A stretch of 64,000 nucleotides of DNA from Flavobacterium sp. BFFFF2 (GCA_002256385.1 NKJD01000002.1:62001-126000), one strand, 5' to 3'. Positions 18,601-26,033 are shown, counted from the first letter of the stretch. Program-made: numbers and translations. The notes: generated from the letters alone by a model not told the origin.

Positions 18601-18694
18601 TGGCATTAAAAAAATCTTTAAAAGCAGGATTTTCAATCCAATCAGGGGGCAAATTGCGGTTAATTTGTTTTTGCAACAACTTGTGAAATTCCAT
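15656..18694 (-). CDS. cytoplasmic hybrid histidine kinase with PAS domains, receiver and HPt
   Basis: A 1012-aa protein with no predicted membrane segment. Order: coiled N-terminal region (1-125); three PAS domains (about 130-245, 255-375, 385-500); HisKA with H529 in MSHEIRTPLN; HATPase_c with N-box FNLIGNSIKF (641-650), DTGIGM (678-683) and GGTGLGM (707-713); receiver with D818 in ILMDIQMPEMDG; and HPt with H955 in LVHKIKPSVEG. This is a complete His-Asp-His relay, so phosphate can pass on to separate receivers, and two are encoded in the same block. The start lies 3 bp from the FIST gene end. FIST proteins commonly feed such kinases, which suggests a soluble signal. Signal unknown. Confidence 0.92.
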   Translation of the reverse strand: MEFHKLLQKQINRNLPPDWIENPAFKDFFNAINHSYLAYERDKNIINHAFQESEKEYHQINQNLTKEYELKKKSIANLYDSLEALEDGFDDIKHDDDVEDMLFVSKYLGQQIEKRKETEKNLVTTVELLKTLLANLQSGILVEDENREILFSNSMFCDIFGIHIAPEQMVGVDCSKWIELSKEMFVDADSFSPRVKDIISKKAITTNELLETTDNRFLERDYIPIYINNVYRGHLWKYTDVSERIKTQNLLEQSEERNRLIMNAALNGIITVDSNGKITFWNNQAEVIFGWKREEVIGKTIKETIISNQHKKGYVDGMTHYMTTGRRAVLNKQIELPALTKEGKEILVEISIIPVEQNGEQFFCSFIQDISERKKALDSLKQQEQKYRNIIANMNLGIIEVDNDEVIQYANQSFTNISGYEMNEILGRKPSEIFIFGENTEVIKHKKKLRSQGVSDIYQLPIKNKRGELRWWAISGAPNFDDKGNLVGSIGIHLDITEQKQLEIDLEKEKEKAEQASKSKEAFLANMSHEIRTPLNAIIGFQRELSKQDLTELQKTHVENSTIASKHLLAIINNILDISKIEAGEMSLENEDFILENSIKNVVTVLQPKAEQKGIKIIVNHDKKIAKVQKGDTLRLEQILFNLIGNSIKFTSKGKIEVNCSLISDKKNWQRICVSIIDTGIGMDKDFVNNIFNKFSQEDKAVTRKYGGTGLGMAITKELIQLMQGEIKIESEKGKGTEIHLFLNFQKGTLDHIKETDINVAVKNIDGTNVLLVEDNEMNRMVAQHTLQYFNCKVTEAENGLEAIEILKKQAFDIILMDIQMPEMDGIEASKVIRKELKINTPIIAFTANAFKTEIKKCKNAGMNDYVTKPFDEAILIETIARLISEKTTEDSNKHQKMENELLYNLNSLNNLSRGNHEFVQKMLAIFVSQTSQTIEKIDQAMEINDFQEVSRLVHKIKPSVEGVGILSIVDDIRLLEKLSKDTEDQQQIERLYAKVKLVLEEVVIQLTNNEL

Positions 18695-18697
18695 CCT

Positions 18698-19840
18698 TTA
18701 ATCCATTTCGTTTATACCCGTAATAGTCATGGTTTGGTTGAGTAATTCGCAATTTTCAAAAGGGCGCAAAGGCGATATTTCACCGTAAGAATAAAATCCG
18801 CTTAAGGTGGTTTGATTCCCAAAAATTTCCGAAACGGCCGCTACTTCTTCGTCAATTCTGTTCCCTAAAATAATTTTTCGGCCAACACAACTGATTAGTA
18901 GAGCTAGTTTCGGATTGCTCTGATTCATTTCAAAACAATTGCTAGCAGCATCGCTTGCGGCGTCAATGAGTCGGTCAAAATTTGCTTTCATAAACCGAAC
19001 TTTACTACCCACAGGCAAATCACCCGCAAAAGTCATGGAATGGTTACTTTCGTCTACCGACAATATGGTTCTTACAATGGGTTGCTGATTGTCAGACAAA
19101 TTGATTGATAGTGGAAAAAGCAAGGCTGAGCCCGGCAATTCCTCGGCATATTTGCCCAAATAGGTTTTATATAAGTCAAGGGCGCTTTTATGATCAATTT
19201 CAAAAAGAATATTGTCTTGCGATTTGGTCACTGTACGCTCTAGCCCAAAACTATCCCAGCCACCCAATGAGCCGTGCGATACCATCAATTTCTCGCCATA
19301 AAATGCAATGGCCACCACATTGCCTGTTTCGGGTAAGGCATTTAATCCGACAAATGTTTGTTCAAATTTGGTGCCATCTCCTGCAAGTCCACCAGTTATT
19401 AAGACGCCACTTTCGTTGCTGCTGTTCATTCCTTTGACCAATTCACTTCCGTTTACTTTTCCGCCGTCTGACAACACCATAATAAACTTAATTTGGTCAT
19501 GGCAAAGGTCTTTTATTAAACTTTTTCCGGCGTTAAAACTGTTGTCAAAATCGGCAATATTCACTTTTTTTGTTTCCACTTTCGAGGAACTAAAATCCAA
19601 AGCAACAAGTGAAATGGTATTGTCTAACACATCCAATCCGAAAATTTCGCCAGCCGAAGACGACAGCACAATCTGAGCATCTGGAAACTTACTTTTGATA
19701 CTGTCAAATGATTGTTGTTTTGAAATAAGCGCGCTCGAGCCAAATCCTAACACCAATTTTGCATGGGCAAAATCTAAATTTTCTTCATTCTTTTCTTCAA
19801 CAAAAGAATCATTTTTGAATAATAGGGATGCTACTTTCAT
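18698..19840 (-). CDS. FIST domain sensor protein
   Basis: A 380-aa protein with FIST_N (about 30-230; VLGFGSSALI, LSSSAGEIFG, ITGGLAGDG) and FIST_C (about 235-370; LALLISCVGRKIILG, LSGFYSYGEISPL). FIST domains are proposed small-molecule sensors, possibly for amino acids or their derivatives, usually encoded beside signalling kinases. There is no signal peptide or membrane helix, so it acts in the cytoplasm. It is packed between the NtrC-type regulator gene (4 bp) and the hybrid kinase gene (3 bp) and probably supplies the input for that kinase. Ligand unknown. Confidence 0.9.
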   Translation of the reverse strand: MKVASLLFKNDSFVEEKNEENLDFAHAKLVLGFGSSALISKQQSFDSIKSKFPDAQIVLSSSAGEIFGLDVLDNTISLVALDFSSSKVETKKVNIADFDNSFNAGKSLIKDLCHDQIKFIMVLSDGGKVNGSELVKGMNSSNESGVLITGGLAGDGTKFEQTFVGLNALPETGNVVAIAFYGEKLMVSHGSLGGWDSFGLERTVTKSQDNILFEIDHKSALDLYKTYLGKYAEELPGSALLFPLSINLSDNQQPIVRTILSVDESNHSMTFAGDLPVGSKVRFMKANFDRLIDAASDAASNCFEMNQSNPKLALLISCVGRKIILGNRIDEEVAAVSEIFGNQTTLSGFYSYGEISPLRPFENCELLNQTMTITGINEMD

Positions 19841-19844
19841 GTCG

Positions 19845-21194
19845 TTACTTTTTTTGTTCTAATGATTGGATTAAGTTGTAAATAGTCGATTTGCCGATGT
19901 CTAGTTTGGCGGCTGTTTTTAAAACGTCATTGTTATTGTTCTTCAGATTGTATAGTATGATTTCCGAGGTGTATTCTTTTAATGTTTTTTCTTCCGAAAA
20001 AAAGAAGTTGGATTCATTAATGCTGGTAAATGTCAAATCGTCTGTGGTTATTTCATTGCCGTCGCTCATGACACAAGCCAAGTCAATCACTGATTTTAGT
20101 TCGCGGATATTTCCCGGAAATGGATACTTTAACAGTTTGTCTTTGGCTTCTTTTGACAATGGGATTGGTTTCATTTTGTTTTCGGTTGTAAACAAATCGA
20201 TGAAATACTTTGACAGCAATAAGGTGTCATTTCCCCGATGGCGCAAGGGGGGAAGCTCGATAGGTAAACCAATAATCCGATAGTATAAATCTTCTCTGAA
20301 ATTGCCTTTTTTTACTTCCTGAGCCAAATCTTTGTGTGTGGCAATAATCAATCGGGCATTAAACTTAATGGGTTCTTTACCACCCAGCCTAATCACTTCT
20401 CGTTCTTGCAACACCCGAAGTAATTTGCTTTGTAAATTTAAATCGAGTTCGGCAATTTCATCCAAAAAAATGGTGCCGCCATCGGCTTGTTCAAACTTGC
20501 CAATGCTGCGGTTGTCGGCGCCGGTAAATGCCCCTTTTTCATGTCCAAAAAACTGACTCTCTACCAGTTCTTTCGGAATGGCAGCCATGTTCACCGCCAC
20601 AAAAGGTTTGTTTTTTTTGTCCGAATTATAATGAATCGCTTTGGCAACCACTTCTTTTCCTGTGCCCGTTTCGCCCGTTATTGACACATTGATATTGGTT
20701 TTGATGGCTTTGTTGATTTTAACAAACACATTTTTGATGGCCTCACTCTGTCCAATGATCGATTTTTCAAAACTGAATTTCTGTTCCAGTTGTTCTTTGA
20801 GCTCTTCTACTTCGTTCGCCAAGTTCAAATTTTCCCTAATTTTAATAATGGCATTCCAAATCAATTCTTTGGTATGTTCGCTTTTCACGATGTAATCTTT
20901 GGCGCCAGCCTTCAAAAAATTGACGGCTACTTCAATGTCTTCTTGGCCACTCATTACAATAATGGGAATTTGGTTGTTGATTTCATGAATTTTCTTCAAC
21001 AACTTATCGCCCGAAATGTCGGGCAATCCAAAATCGAGACAAATAATATCTGGTTTTTTATAGAGGTTTTCAATGCATTCTTTCCCCGTTTGAAACAAAT
21101 GAATATCGTAGTCTGGATTGAGTTTTAAATGGTATTTTAAAGATTCGCCAAAAAAAGCATCGTCTTCTACTAGATATATTTTTAAAGGTTTCAT
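19845..21194 (-). CDS. sigma-54-dependent response regulator (NtrC family)
   Basis: A 449-aa enhancer-binding protein. The receiver is 1-125 with DD (11-12) and D54. The AAA+ domain (about 145-375) has Walker A GETGTGKE (174-181), the sigma-54 contact loop GAFTGA (221-226), Walker B FLDEI (243-247) and arginine-finger region GNFREDLYYRI. A short Fis-type HTH (about 410-449; LKTAAKLDIGKSTIYNLIQSL) ends it. All motifs needed to activate sigma-54 RNA polymerase are present, and rpoN is in the window at 61016. It heads a unit with FIST and kinase genes. A palindrome 48-62 bp before its start codon matches those before three other units here, suggesting they are its own operator sites (inference). 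Confidence 0.92.
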   Translation of the reverse strand: MKPLKIYLVEDDAFFGESLKYHLKLNPDYDIHLFQTGKECIENLYKKPDIICLDFGLPDISGDKLLKKIHEINNQIPIIVMSGQEDIEVAVNFLKAGAKDYIVKSEHTKELIWNAIIKIRENLNLANEVEELKEQLEQKFSFEKSIIGQSEAIKNVFVKINKAIKTNINVSITGETGTGKEVVAKAIHYNSDKKNKPFVAVNMAAIPKELVESQFFGHEKGAFTGADNRSIGKFEQADGGTIFLDEIAELDLNLQSKLLRVLQEREVIRLGGKEPIKFNARLIIATHKDLAQEVKKGNFREDLYYRIIGLPIELPPLRHRGNDTLLLSKYFIDLFTTENKMKPIPLSKEAKDKLLKYPFPGNIRELKSVIDLACVMSDGNEITTDDLTFTSINESNFFFSEEKTLKEYTSEIILYNLKNNNNDVLKTAAKLDIGKSTIYNLIQSLEQKK

Positions 21195-21241
21195 ACTGGG
21201 AAAATTCGGGAGGTTAAATTAACAAAAAAGAATTAAACTTT

Positions 21242-21256
21242 TTCCATTTTTTGGAA
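21242..21256. promoter_or_regulatory. palindrome TTCCA-N5-TGGAA, copy 4
   Basis: TTCCATTTTTTGGAA lies 48-62 bp before the start of the NtrC-type regulator. No sigma-54-like element was found between it and the gene, so it may serve autoregulation at a different kind of promoter. Confidence 0.45.
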
Positions 21257-21412
21257 AATGTTTTTGAGTCCAAAGTCTAAAGTCGAAAGTTGAAAGTCGA
21301 AAGAAGGCAATAGTCAAAAGTTTTCTTTCATATACCGCACCTACAAATGACAAGGCAAAAGCGTATAACTTTTTGCTCGAAAAATTCTTAAATGTCCTTT
21401 CTTGCTTTCACC

Positions 21413-21443
21413 AAAAAAACCACCCAAGTTTCCCAAGGTGGCT
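21413..21443 (-). terminator. terminator of the T9SS gene remnant
   Basis: On the minus strand a hairpin with arms CCACC/GGTGG and extra pairing around CTTGGGAAACTTGGG is followed by a run of seven T. It closely resembles the terminator of the related LRR gene at 29708, so remnant and intact gene share their 3' ends beyond the coding region. Confidence 0.7.
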
Positions 21444-21468
21444 TTCAAAATAAATTATCTAATAAAAC

Positions 21469-21813
21469 TTACTTCTTAATCATGCGAACCACTTGTTGGT
21501 TGTCGCCTTGCGAAATTAACACATTGTAAATTCCGCTTCTGTAGTTGGTTCCCAAACTGTGATTTTCAAGTTCAATGGCTTTTACACTAAATTGTTCTAC
21601 TTGTTTGCCAAGCATATCATAAACAACAACTTGAACACTTGTTTGGTTGCCGCCTTGCACCATTAACACATATTCGCTTTCAAAGGGGTTGGGAATTGCT
21701 TTTACTGTAAATGCCAATTCTTCTTCAGCATTGTGACGGACAAAACTTGACGGCGTAGTAACGTTACAAGCTGTACCATAAGCTTGCCATGTACCTGCAA
21801 ACTGAATGGCTAC
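21469..21813 (-). pseudogene. 3' remnant of a T9SS-secreted protein gene
   Basis: About 114 codons encode the end of a fibronectin-like module (GTWQAYGTACNVTTPSSF) and a full T9SS type A sorting domain (PNPFESEYVLM, YDMLGKQVEQF, SGIYNVLISQGDNQQVVR). It is very similar to the C-terminus of the LRR protein at 26450-29683. Homology stops abruptly near 21814, where plus-strand IS66 transposase sequence begins. The frame stays open to an ATG at 21897, but those residues are antisense transposase. No signal peptide remains, so it cannot be exported and is a dead gene end. Confidence 0.82.
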
Positions 21814-22654
21814 CCTGCCTTTTGAGAGAATGAGCCAGTTCTTTAGTGATGTTTGTAATTTGGAAATATCAACAGGTACTCTTTGTTCTTTACTCAAACG
21901 TTTTGCTCAAAAAGCCCAACCAGCCTACGAATTGATTGCTCAAAAAGTAGAAAATGCAACGGTCGTTGGAGCCGACGAAACAAGTGCTAAAGTAAACGGA
22001 AAAAAGGGGTGGTTTTGGACTTTTCAAAACAAATTTGTCACTTATATCACATTTTCAAACAACAGAGGAACGGCTACCATAGATGATAATTTTCCAAACG
22101 GCTTCCTAAATGCCATACTTGTTCATGATTGTTGGCGAAGTTATTTTCAAGTAAATTGTAAAACGCATCAAATCTGTATACCACATTTGCTTCGAGTACT
22201 TATCTTTTTCGAGGAACGATATCAATCGCAATGGGCTGTTAACTTCAAGCAATTATTACTCGAAGCAATAGAACTTAAACGAAATTTAACATCAATCCAA
22301 TATCAAAACCCACTTCTTCAAAGGGACAAAATCATGGAAAGATTGTCTGTTTTACTGCTAACTTCCGTTCCAAAAAACAGGAAAGACCTCTCTGCATTCC
22401 ATAAGCGGATACATAAATGCAAGGAATATGTTTTTACTTTTTTATTCCATGAAGAAGTCCCATCAGACAACAACGGCTCAGAAAGAGCAATCCGAAATGT
22501 AAAAGTGAAACAAAAAATCTCTGGACAGTTCAAGTCCTTTGGCGGCGCAATGAACTTTGCCATCCTACGCTCCATTACCGATACAGCAATAAAAAACAGC
22601 CAAAATGTGCTAAAAGCACTATTTACTATTGCACGGCTGGAGGTTACTGATTAG
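21814..22654 (+). mobile_element. IS66-family transposase (TnpC) remnant, 5' truncated
   Basis: About 280 codons match the C-terminal two thirds of IS66 TnpC. The catalytic-type residues are visible: D in VVGADETSAK, D in LVHDCWRSYF and E in NNGSERAIRNVKVKQKISG. The family is usually about 500 aa, so the N-terminal DNA-binding part is missing, along with the accessory tnpA/tnpB genes. The left boundary is fused to the T9SS remnant at about 21814. The ATG at 21806 lies in DNA derived from the other gene and is probably accidental. Not expected to transpose. Confidence 0.85.
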
Positions 22655-23288
22655 TTACCCCTTTTTAATTTTTAGCGTTTTGAATTGTTATCAAGAACTT
22701 TTTGCTTCCATTGAAGGTGTTCGGACAACTTCTTTAAACATTGAACTTTAATTTAAAATTCATTTTATAACTTTAGGAATAGTCGGTTTATACCAAAGAA
22801 AACACCTTTTTGCTTTAGGGGTGGGCACGGAGAGGTCTTGCGGGAAAAAAACGCTTTTTTACACAGATGTTGTTCGATAAAAGACTTTATGACTTTTGGC
22901 TTTAGACTAAAAAAACTATTCCCTAATGGCTATAGCCTATTGCCTTACATCGACTCATGCCTTGCGGGAACTAAACTTCTGGTTTTTGCAATGTATGTTC
23001 GGAGAAAGACTTTATGACTTTTCCAATGAGCGAGCTAAAGCTCGCGTACCTGAAGCCCACTGGGCTTCCTCCTCTTAATATCAAATGCTCCGTTCGACCC
23101 ATTTGTTCCAATGGGTCTCGGGTCGGCTTTAGACTTTCGGCTTAAAACCATCGCCGCTTTCCCACTTTCAAGAATTTTTACAATTTCTAAGCTATTTACT
23201 GCAAAACCCACGCAGCCCCTAGCCAGCTTCACTTTGTTCTAAAGCACACTGCTGTTTCACTTTTTTTTTCGCGTTAAATTCGACCTAA
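22655..23288 (+). repeat. interspersed repeat region A with three stem-loops
   Basis: No gene is supported. Two copies of an interspersed family lie here. The first, about 22760-22911, contains the long module CATTTTATAACTTTAGGAAT ... GGGGTGGGCACGGAGAGGTC. The second is 22959-23022 and matches 30124-30187 at 63 of 64 positions. Three perfect stem-loops follow: GCGAGCT/AGCTCGC (23030-23045), GAAGCCC/GGGCTTC (23052-23068) and GACCCAT/ATGGGTC (23096-23117). A 65-codon frame at 23035-23232 on the minus strand overlaps these hairpins and looks accidental. Confidence 0.6.
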
Positions 23289-23310
23289 AAATACCTACAA
23301 GTAGGTATTT
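23289..23310. promoter_or_regulatory. lux-box-like operator upstream of lipoprotein pair
   Basis: The core AATACCTACAAGTAGGTATT (23290-23309) is a perfect inverted repeat with 9-bp arms and a 2-bp centre, extended by one A/T pair each side. The identical 20-mer occurs at 26177-26196. Both are followed at the same distance by ATGCG and a T-run ending in TTG, a plausible -33 element. Size and shape fit a LuxR/GerE-type binding site, and a PAS-LuxR regulator is encoded between the two copies. Confidence 0.6.
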
Positions 23311-23455
23311 CACGGGCGGCTTTTATGCGTTTTTTTTGCAGGTGGTACTTGCGAATTTACGAAAGGTGTTTACCAATCAAATTTCCACTTGAACTAAAAC
23401 AAACTGACAGGATTGCCGATGCCTGAATCAAGTAGGTGCGCTTAATTTTTTTAAA

Positions 23456-23947
23456 ATGACAAAAAAAAACTTTTTTTTATGTATGCCTTTAATGGTATTG
23501 GCATGCAGTTGTAGTTCAACATCATACTCGTATCGAAAATCCGACATTGAAAATCATGATGTATTAACTGGTGAAGTAGTTGTTGACATTAAACTCAATT
23601 TCACCAAAAAAATTGAGGCCACCTCTTCGCCCCGAAATACAGTGGAAGAAGCGAAACAAGAAGCTTATTACAAAGCCATTACCCAAAACAATGTTGATGT
23701 CATTGTCGATCCAATTTACGAAGTAACCACCATTGATAGTTTCTTGTTTTTTGGTGGAACAAATACCGCCAAAGTGGTAGGCTACGGTGCTGTTTATGCC
23801 AATCCGCGTACTAAAGTGGAAGCCATCAACGAATTAGGGAAAACCGAAAATGCCAATGTAAATAAGTTTAACAGCATTTATCCAGCCGCCTCAGAAGCAC
23901 CTTCTTCACCAAGTTTGCAGTCATTGTTTTCAAATTTTAAAAAATAA
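23456..23947 (+). CDS. lipoprotein paralog 1, function unknown
   Basis: A 163-aa protein with a lipoprotein signal (MTKKNFFLCMPLMVLACSCS) and a conserved domain containing NTVEEAKQEAYYKAITQNNV and DVIVDPIYEV, a pattern seen in short Bacteroidota lipoproteins of unknown function. The first 125 or so residues align with the next gene, which adds a C-terminal barrel-like part. The gap between them is only 6 bp, so they are cotranscribed. Part of the shared coding DNA is almost identical (around 23642-23700 and 24143-24201), indicating recent duplication or gene conversion. The 20-bp palindrome and a putative -33 lie upstream. Confidence 0.75.
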   Translation: MTKKNFFLCMPLMVLACSCSSTSYSYRKSDIENHDVLTGEVVVDIKLNFTKKIEATSSPRNTVEEAKQEAYYKAITQNNVDVIVDPIYEVTTIDSFLFFGGTNTAKVVGYGAVYANPRTKVEAINELGKTENANVNKFNSIYPAASEAPSSPSLQSLFSNFKK

Positions 23948-23953
23948 ACAACC

Positions 23954-24946
23954 ATGAAAATAAACACATATAAAATTGGTGTAGTTGGATTGGCTATTTT
24001 GTTGGCAAGTTGCAGCACCACTCAGTATTCTTACCGAAAATCAACCATTCCACAGAAGCACATTATTACAGGACAAGCGGTGGTTGACTCAAAATTGGAT
24101 TTATCTAAACGGATTGAGGGCACTTCATCGGCCAGAAACTCGGTAGAAGAAGCGAAACAAGAAGCTTATTACAAAGCCATTACCCAAAACAATATTGATG
24201 TTATTGTAGACCCCATTTACGAAGTAAGGACCACCGATCGGATTTTGTTTTTTGGCGGTAAAAGCACCGCCAAAGTAACGGGAATTGGCGCTGTATACAC
24301 CAATCCAAGAACTAAAGTAGAGGCCATTAACGAATTAACAAAAGTGGATACGGCCAATATCCGAAAGTTTGATGCCATTTACTTAAACAAAAACAGTTCC
24401 AAAAGAGTGTTGCCAACAAACACAGCACCAACAACTACAACAGATTCAAAAAGTCAAAACAAGACAACTTTACGTTCTGGATGGGGCGTTGCTTTAAACA
24501 GGATAGCTACAGGTTTGTCATACGATTCAAACTTGGGAACAACGGCGAGTAATTATGCTTTGGGTGTTTTCAAAGACAGCTTTGGGAATGGCAAGTTTGG
24601 ATTCAATTATGGCCTTTTTTACAGCAATGAAGGCAACGAGAACCAAAAGTTGAGCTATGCGCGTGTACCAATTAAAGTACAATACAATATTTGGAAAAAA
24701 TTGACCATTCAAGCTGGCGTTCAAGTAGGTTATGTGCTCTCAAGTGATGGTTTTAAAGGAGGACCGTACGGCTTTTCAGAACCAGAAAGTTTTGATTATG
24801 GCTTGATGTACGGATTGGGATACCGAATAGGAAGTTCCTTTTCAATTAATTACAGCCTTTACAGCGGAATGAGCAATGTGACCACTATTGCTGGCAACAC
24901 ATTTAAAAACTACAACGCTGGTTTGGGCTTAGCTTACCATTTTTAA
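23954..24946 (+). CDS. lipoprotein paralog 2 with C-terminal outer-membrane-type region
   Basis: A 330-aa protein. The lipoprotein signal (MKINTYKIGVVGLAILLASCSTT, Cys at about 20) leads into the same domain as its upstream neighbour (NSVEEAKQEAYYKAITQNNI). After a Thr-rich linker (about 155-175), residues 180-330 show alternating aromatic strands (GFNYGLFYSN, VPIKVQYNIWKK, IQAGVQVGYVL, GLGLAYHF), as in small OMP beta-barrel domains. It is probably surface or outer-membrane located. Function unknown. It ends before a strong compound inverted repeat. Confidence 0.72.
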   Translation: MKINTYKIGVVGLAILLASCSTTQYSYRKSTIPQKHIITGQAVVDSKLDLSKRIEGTSSARNSVEEAKQEAYYKAITQNNIDVIVDPIYEVRTTDRILFFGGKSTAKVTGIGAVYTNPRTKVEAINELTKVDTANIRKFDAIYLNKNSSKRVLPTNTAPTTTTDSKSQNKTTLRSGWGVALNRIATGLSYDSNLGTTASNYALGVFKDSFGNGKFGFNYGLFYSNEGNENQKLSYARVPIKVQYNIWKKLTIQAGVQVGYVLSSDGFKGGPYGFSEPESFDYGLMYGLGYRIGSSFSINYSLYSGMSNVTTIAGNTFKNYNAGLGLAYHF

Positions 24947-24974
24947 TAAAAAATAATCGCCCGATTAAATCGGC

Positions 24975-25043
24975 AATTTTAGCCCCAAAATTAGAAGTAG
25001 GGTTGCAAAGATGGTTTTTTTGCAACCCTACGGGGTTAAAATT
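24975..25043. terminator. compound inverted repeat, likely bidirectional terminator
   Basis: An inner stem of 13 perfect pairs (GTAGGGTTGCAAA 24997-25009 with TTTGCAACCCTAC 25019-25031) sits inside outer arms AATTTTAGCCCC (24975-24986) and GGGGTTAAAATT (25032-25043), which pair with one G-T wobble. It lies between convergent genes and is flanked by A/T runs. Termination is the simplest role, though the size is unusual. Confidence 0.55.
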
Positions 25044-25130
25044 AGAATTATATCTTAAAAATTATAGCAGTAAATTTAAGATGCCTAGAAATAGGTGAAT
25101 CAACAAATCGTGCTCACATATATACTGTAA

Positions 25131-25922
25131 TTACGACATGAAATTAAACCAAAACAAACAGAATAATCCTTCTTCAATAATTTTAACCGCCAATTCCACA
25201 ATAGAATTTGTACCCGTCTTTTTCAAAATATTTTTTCGGTGCGTTTCCACCGTTCGATAACTTATACAGAGTGTTTCTGCTATCTTCTTACTGTTATACC
25301 CTTTCAATAAGTTAGCTGCGATTTCTTTTTCTCTTTTAGTAAAGTATTCATTGTAAGGCTTATACAACTCGTTAACTTCTACATTTATATAAGAGGGCTC
25401 CCCCTCTAAGCCAATAAACGAGAGCGTTGATTTATTGCTTTTTTTCAAATGAGTGATATCGGTATGCACCCCTAAAGTTAATAGAACACTGTTGTTATCA
25501 TCATATTGCAAAGTGACGACCTGCTGCAAAATCCTGACAATCTTTCCTTCAGCATTTATCATTCGATAATCGTAGCTCACTTTATACTTTAAAATCTTTT
25601 CTGTCGGAAGTTGTTTGAAAAAGGTAGTAACAGTATGTTCATGATTTAGAAAAACAGCTTGATCTTCCTCGTGAATTTTAGATAAAAAGAATTTTAAGTC
25701 AATTTCTTTACTATTATAGCCCAAGACTTCTTTTATACTTGGGCTCAAAAATTGAAATTCCAGATTTCTTAAATCAAAAATGTAATAGTAATATTTTCCA
25801 ATATGGAAAATATCAAGTATTTTTTTGTGTATTTCTACATCAAATACCTCAGGATGCAATTTTCCATCTTCTGAAAATCTGTCCCATGTTTTTTGGACTT
25901 CAACAAAAAAAACGCTATCCAT
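25131..25922 (-). CDS. PAS-LuxR family transcriptional regulator
   Basis: A 263-aa cytoplasmic regulator. One PAS domain (about 35-170; YYYYIFDLRNLEFQFLSPS, KEVLGYNSKEIDLKFF, ITHLKKSN) is followed by a LuxR/GerE HTH (about 193-255; FTKREKEIAANLLKGYNSKK, YRTVETHRKNILKKTG). It resembles NarL-type output without a receiver, so the PAS domain probably binds a small ligand or cofactor. It is encoded alone, between two gene sets that share the 20-bp palindrome. A third related palindrome lies in its own upstream region, suggesting it controls both sets and itself (inference). The start codon is the only good one before the PAS domain. Confidence 0.88.
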   Translation of the reverse strand: MDSVFFVEVQKTWDRFSEDGKLHPEVFDVEIHKKILDIFHIGKYYYYIFDLRNLEFQFLSPSIKEVLGYNSKEIDLKFFLSKIHEEDQAVFLNHEHTVTTFFKQLPTEKILKYKVSYDYRMINAEGKIVRILQQVVTLQYDDNNSVLLTLGVHTDITHLKKSNKSTLSFIGLEGEPSYINVEVNELYKPYNEYFTKREKEIAANLLKGYNSKKIAETLCISYRTVETHRKNILKKTGTNSIVELAVKIIEEGLFCLFWFNFMS

Positions 25923-26009
25923 TAAATTCTGGAAATAAGTTAATTAAGCAAAAATAGTATTAAATAAATCATAAAAAAATTCAATTTATTCTTTTTCATC
26001 AATCTATAT

Positions 26010-26033
26010 AAAATACCCTATTTACGGTATTTT
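26010..26033. promoter_or_regulatory. variant of the lux-box-like operator
   Basis: AAAATACC (26010-26017) and GGTATTTT (26026-26033) are perfect inverted arms around an 8-bp spacer. AATACC-N8-GGTATT matches the layout of the sites at 23290 and 26177, though the spacer differs. It lies about 90-110 bp before the LuxR gene, so it may mediate autoregulation. Confidence 0.4.

Noticed and set aside
21806..22654. An intact small transposase gene
   Set aside because: The sequence starts in the middle of IS66 TnpC and the apparent start codon belongs to the adjoining T9SS remnant.
23035..23232. A 65-codon minus-strand frame
   Set aside because: It coincides with three stem-loops in an interspersed repeat region; the sequence has no protein-family features.
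24975..25043. Integron attC site
   Set aside because: No integrase nearby and no correctly placed simple-site core motifs; a terminator between convergent genes explains it better.
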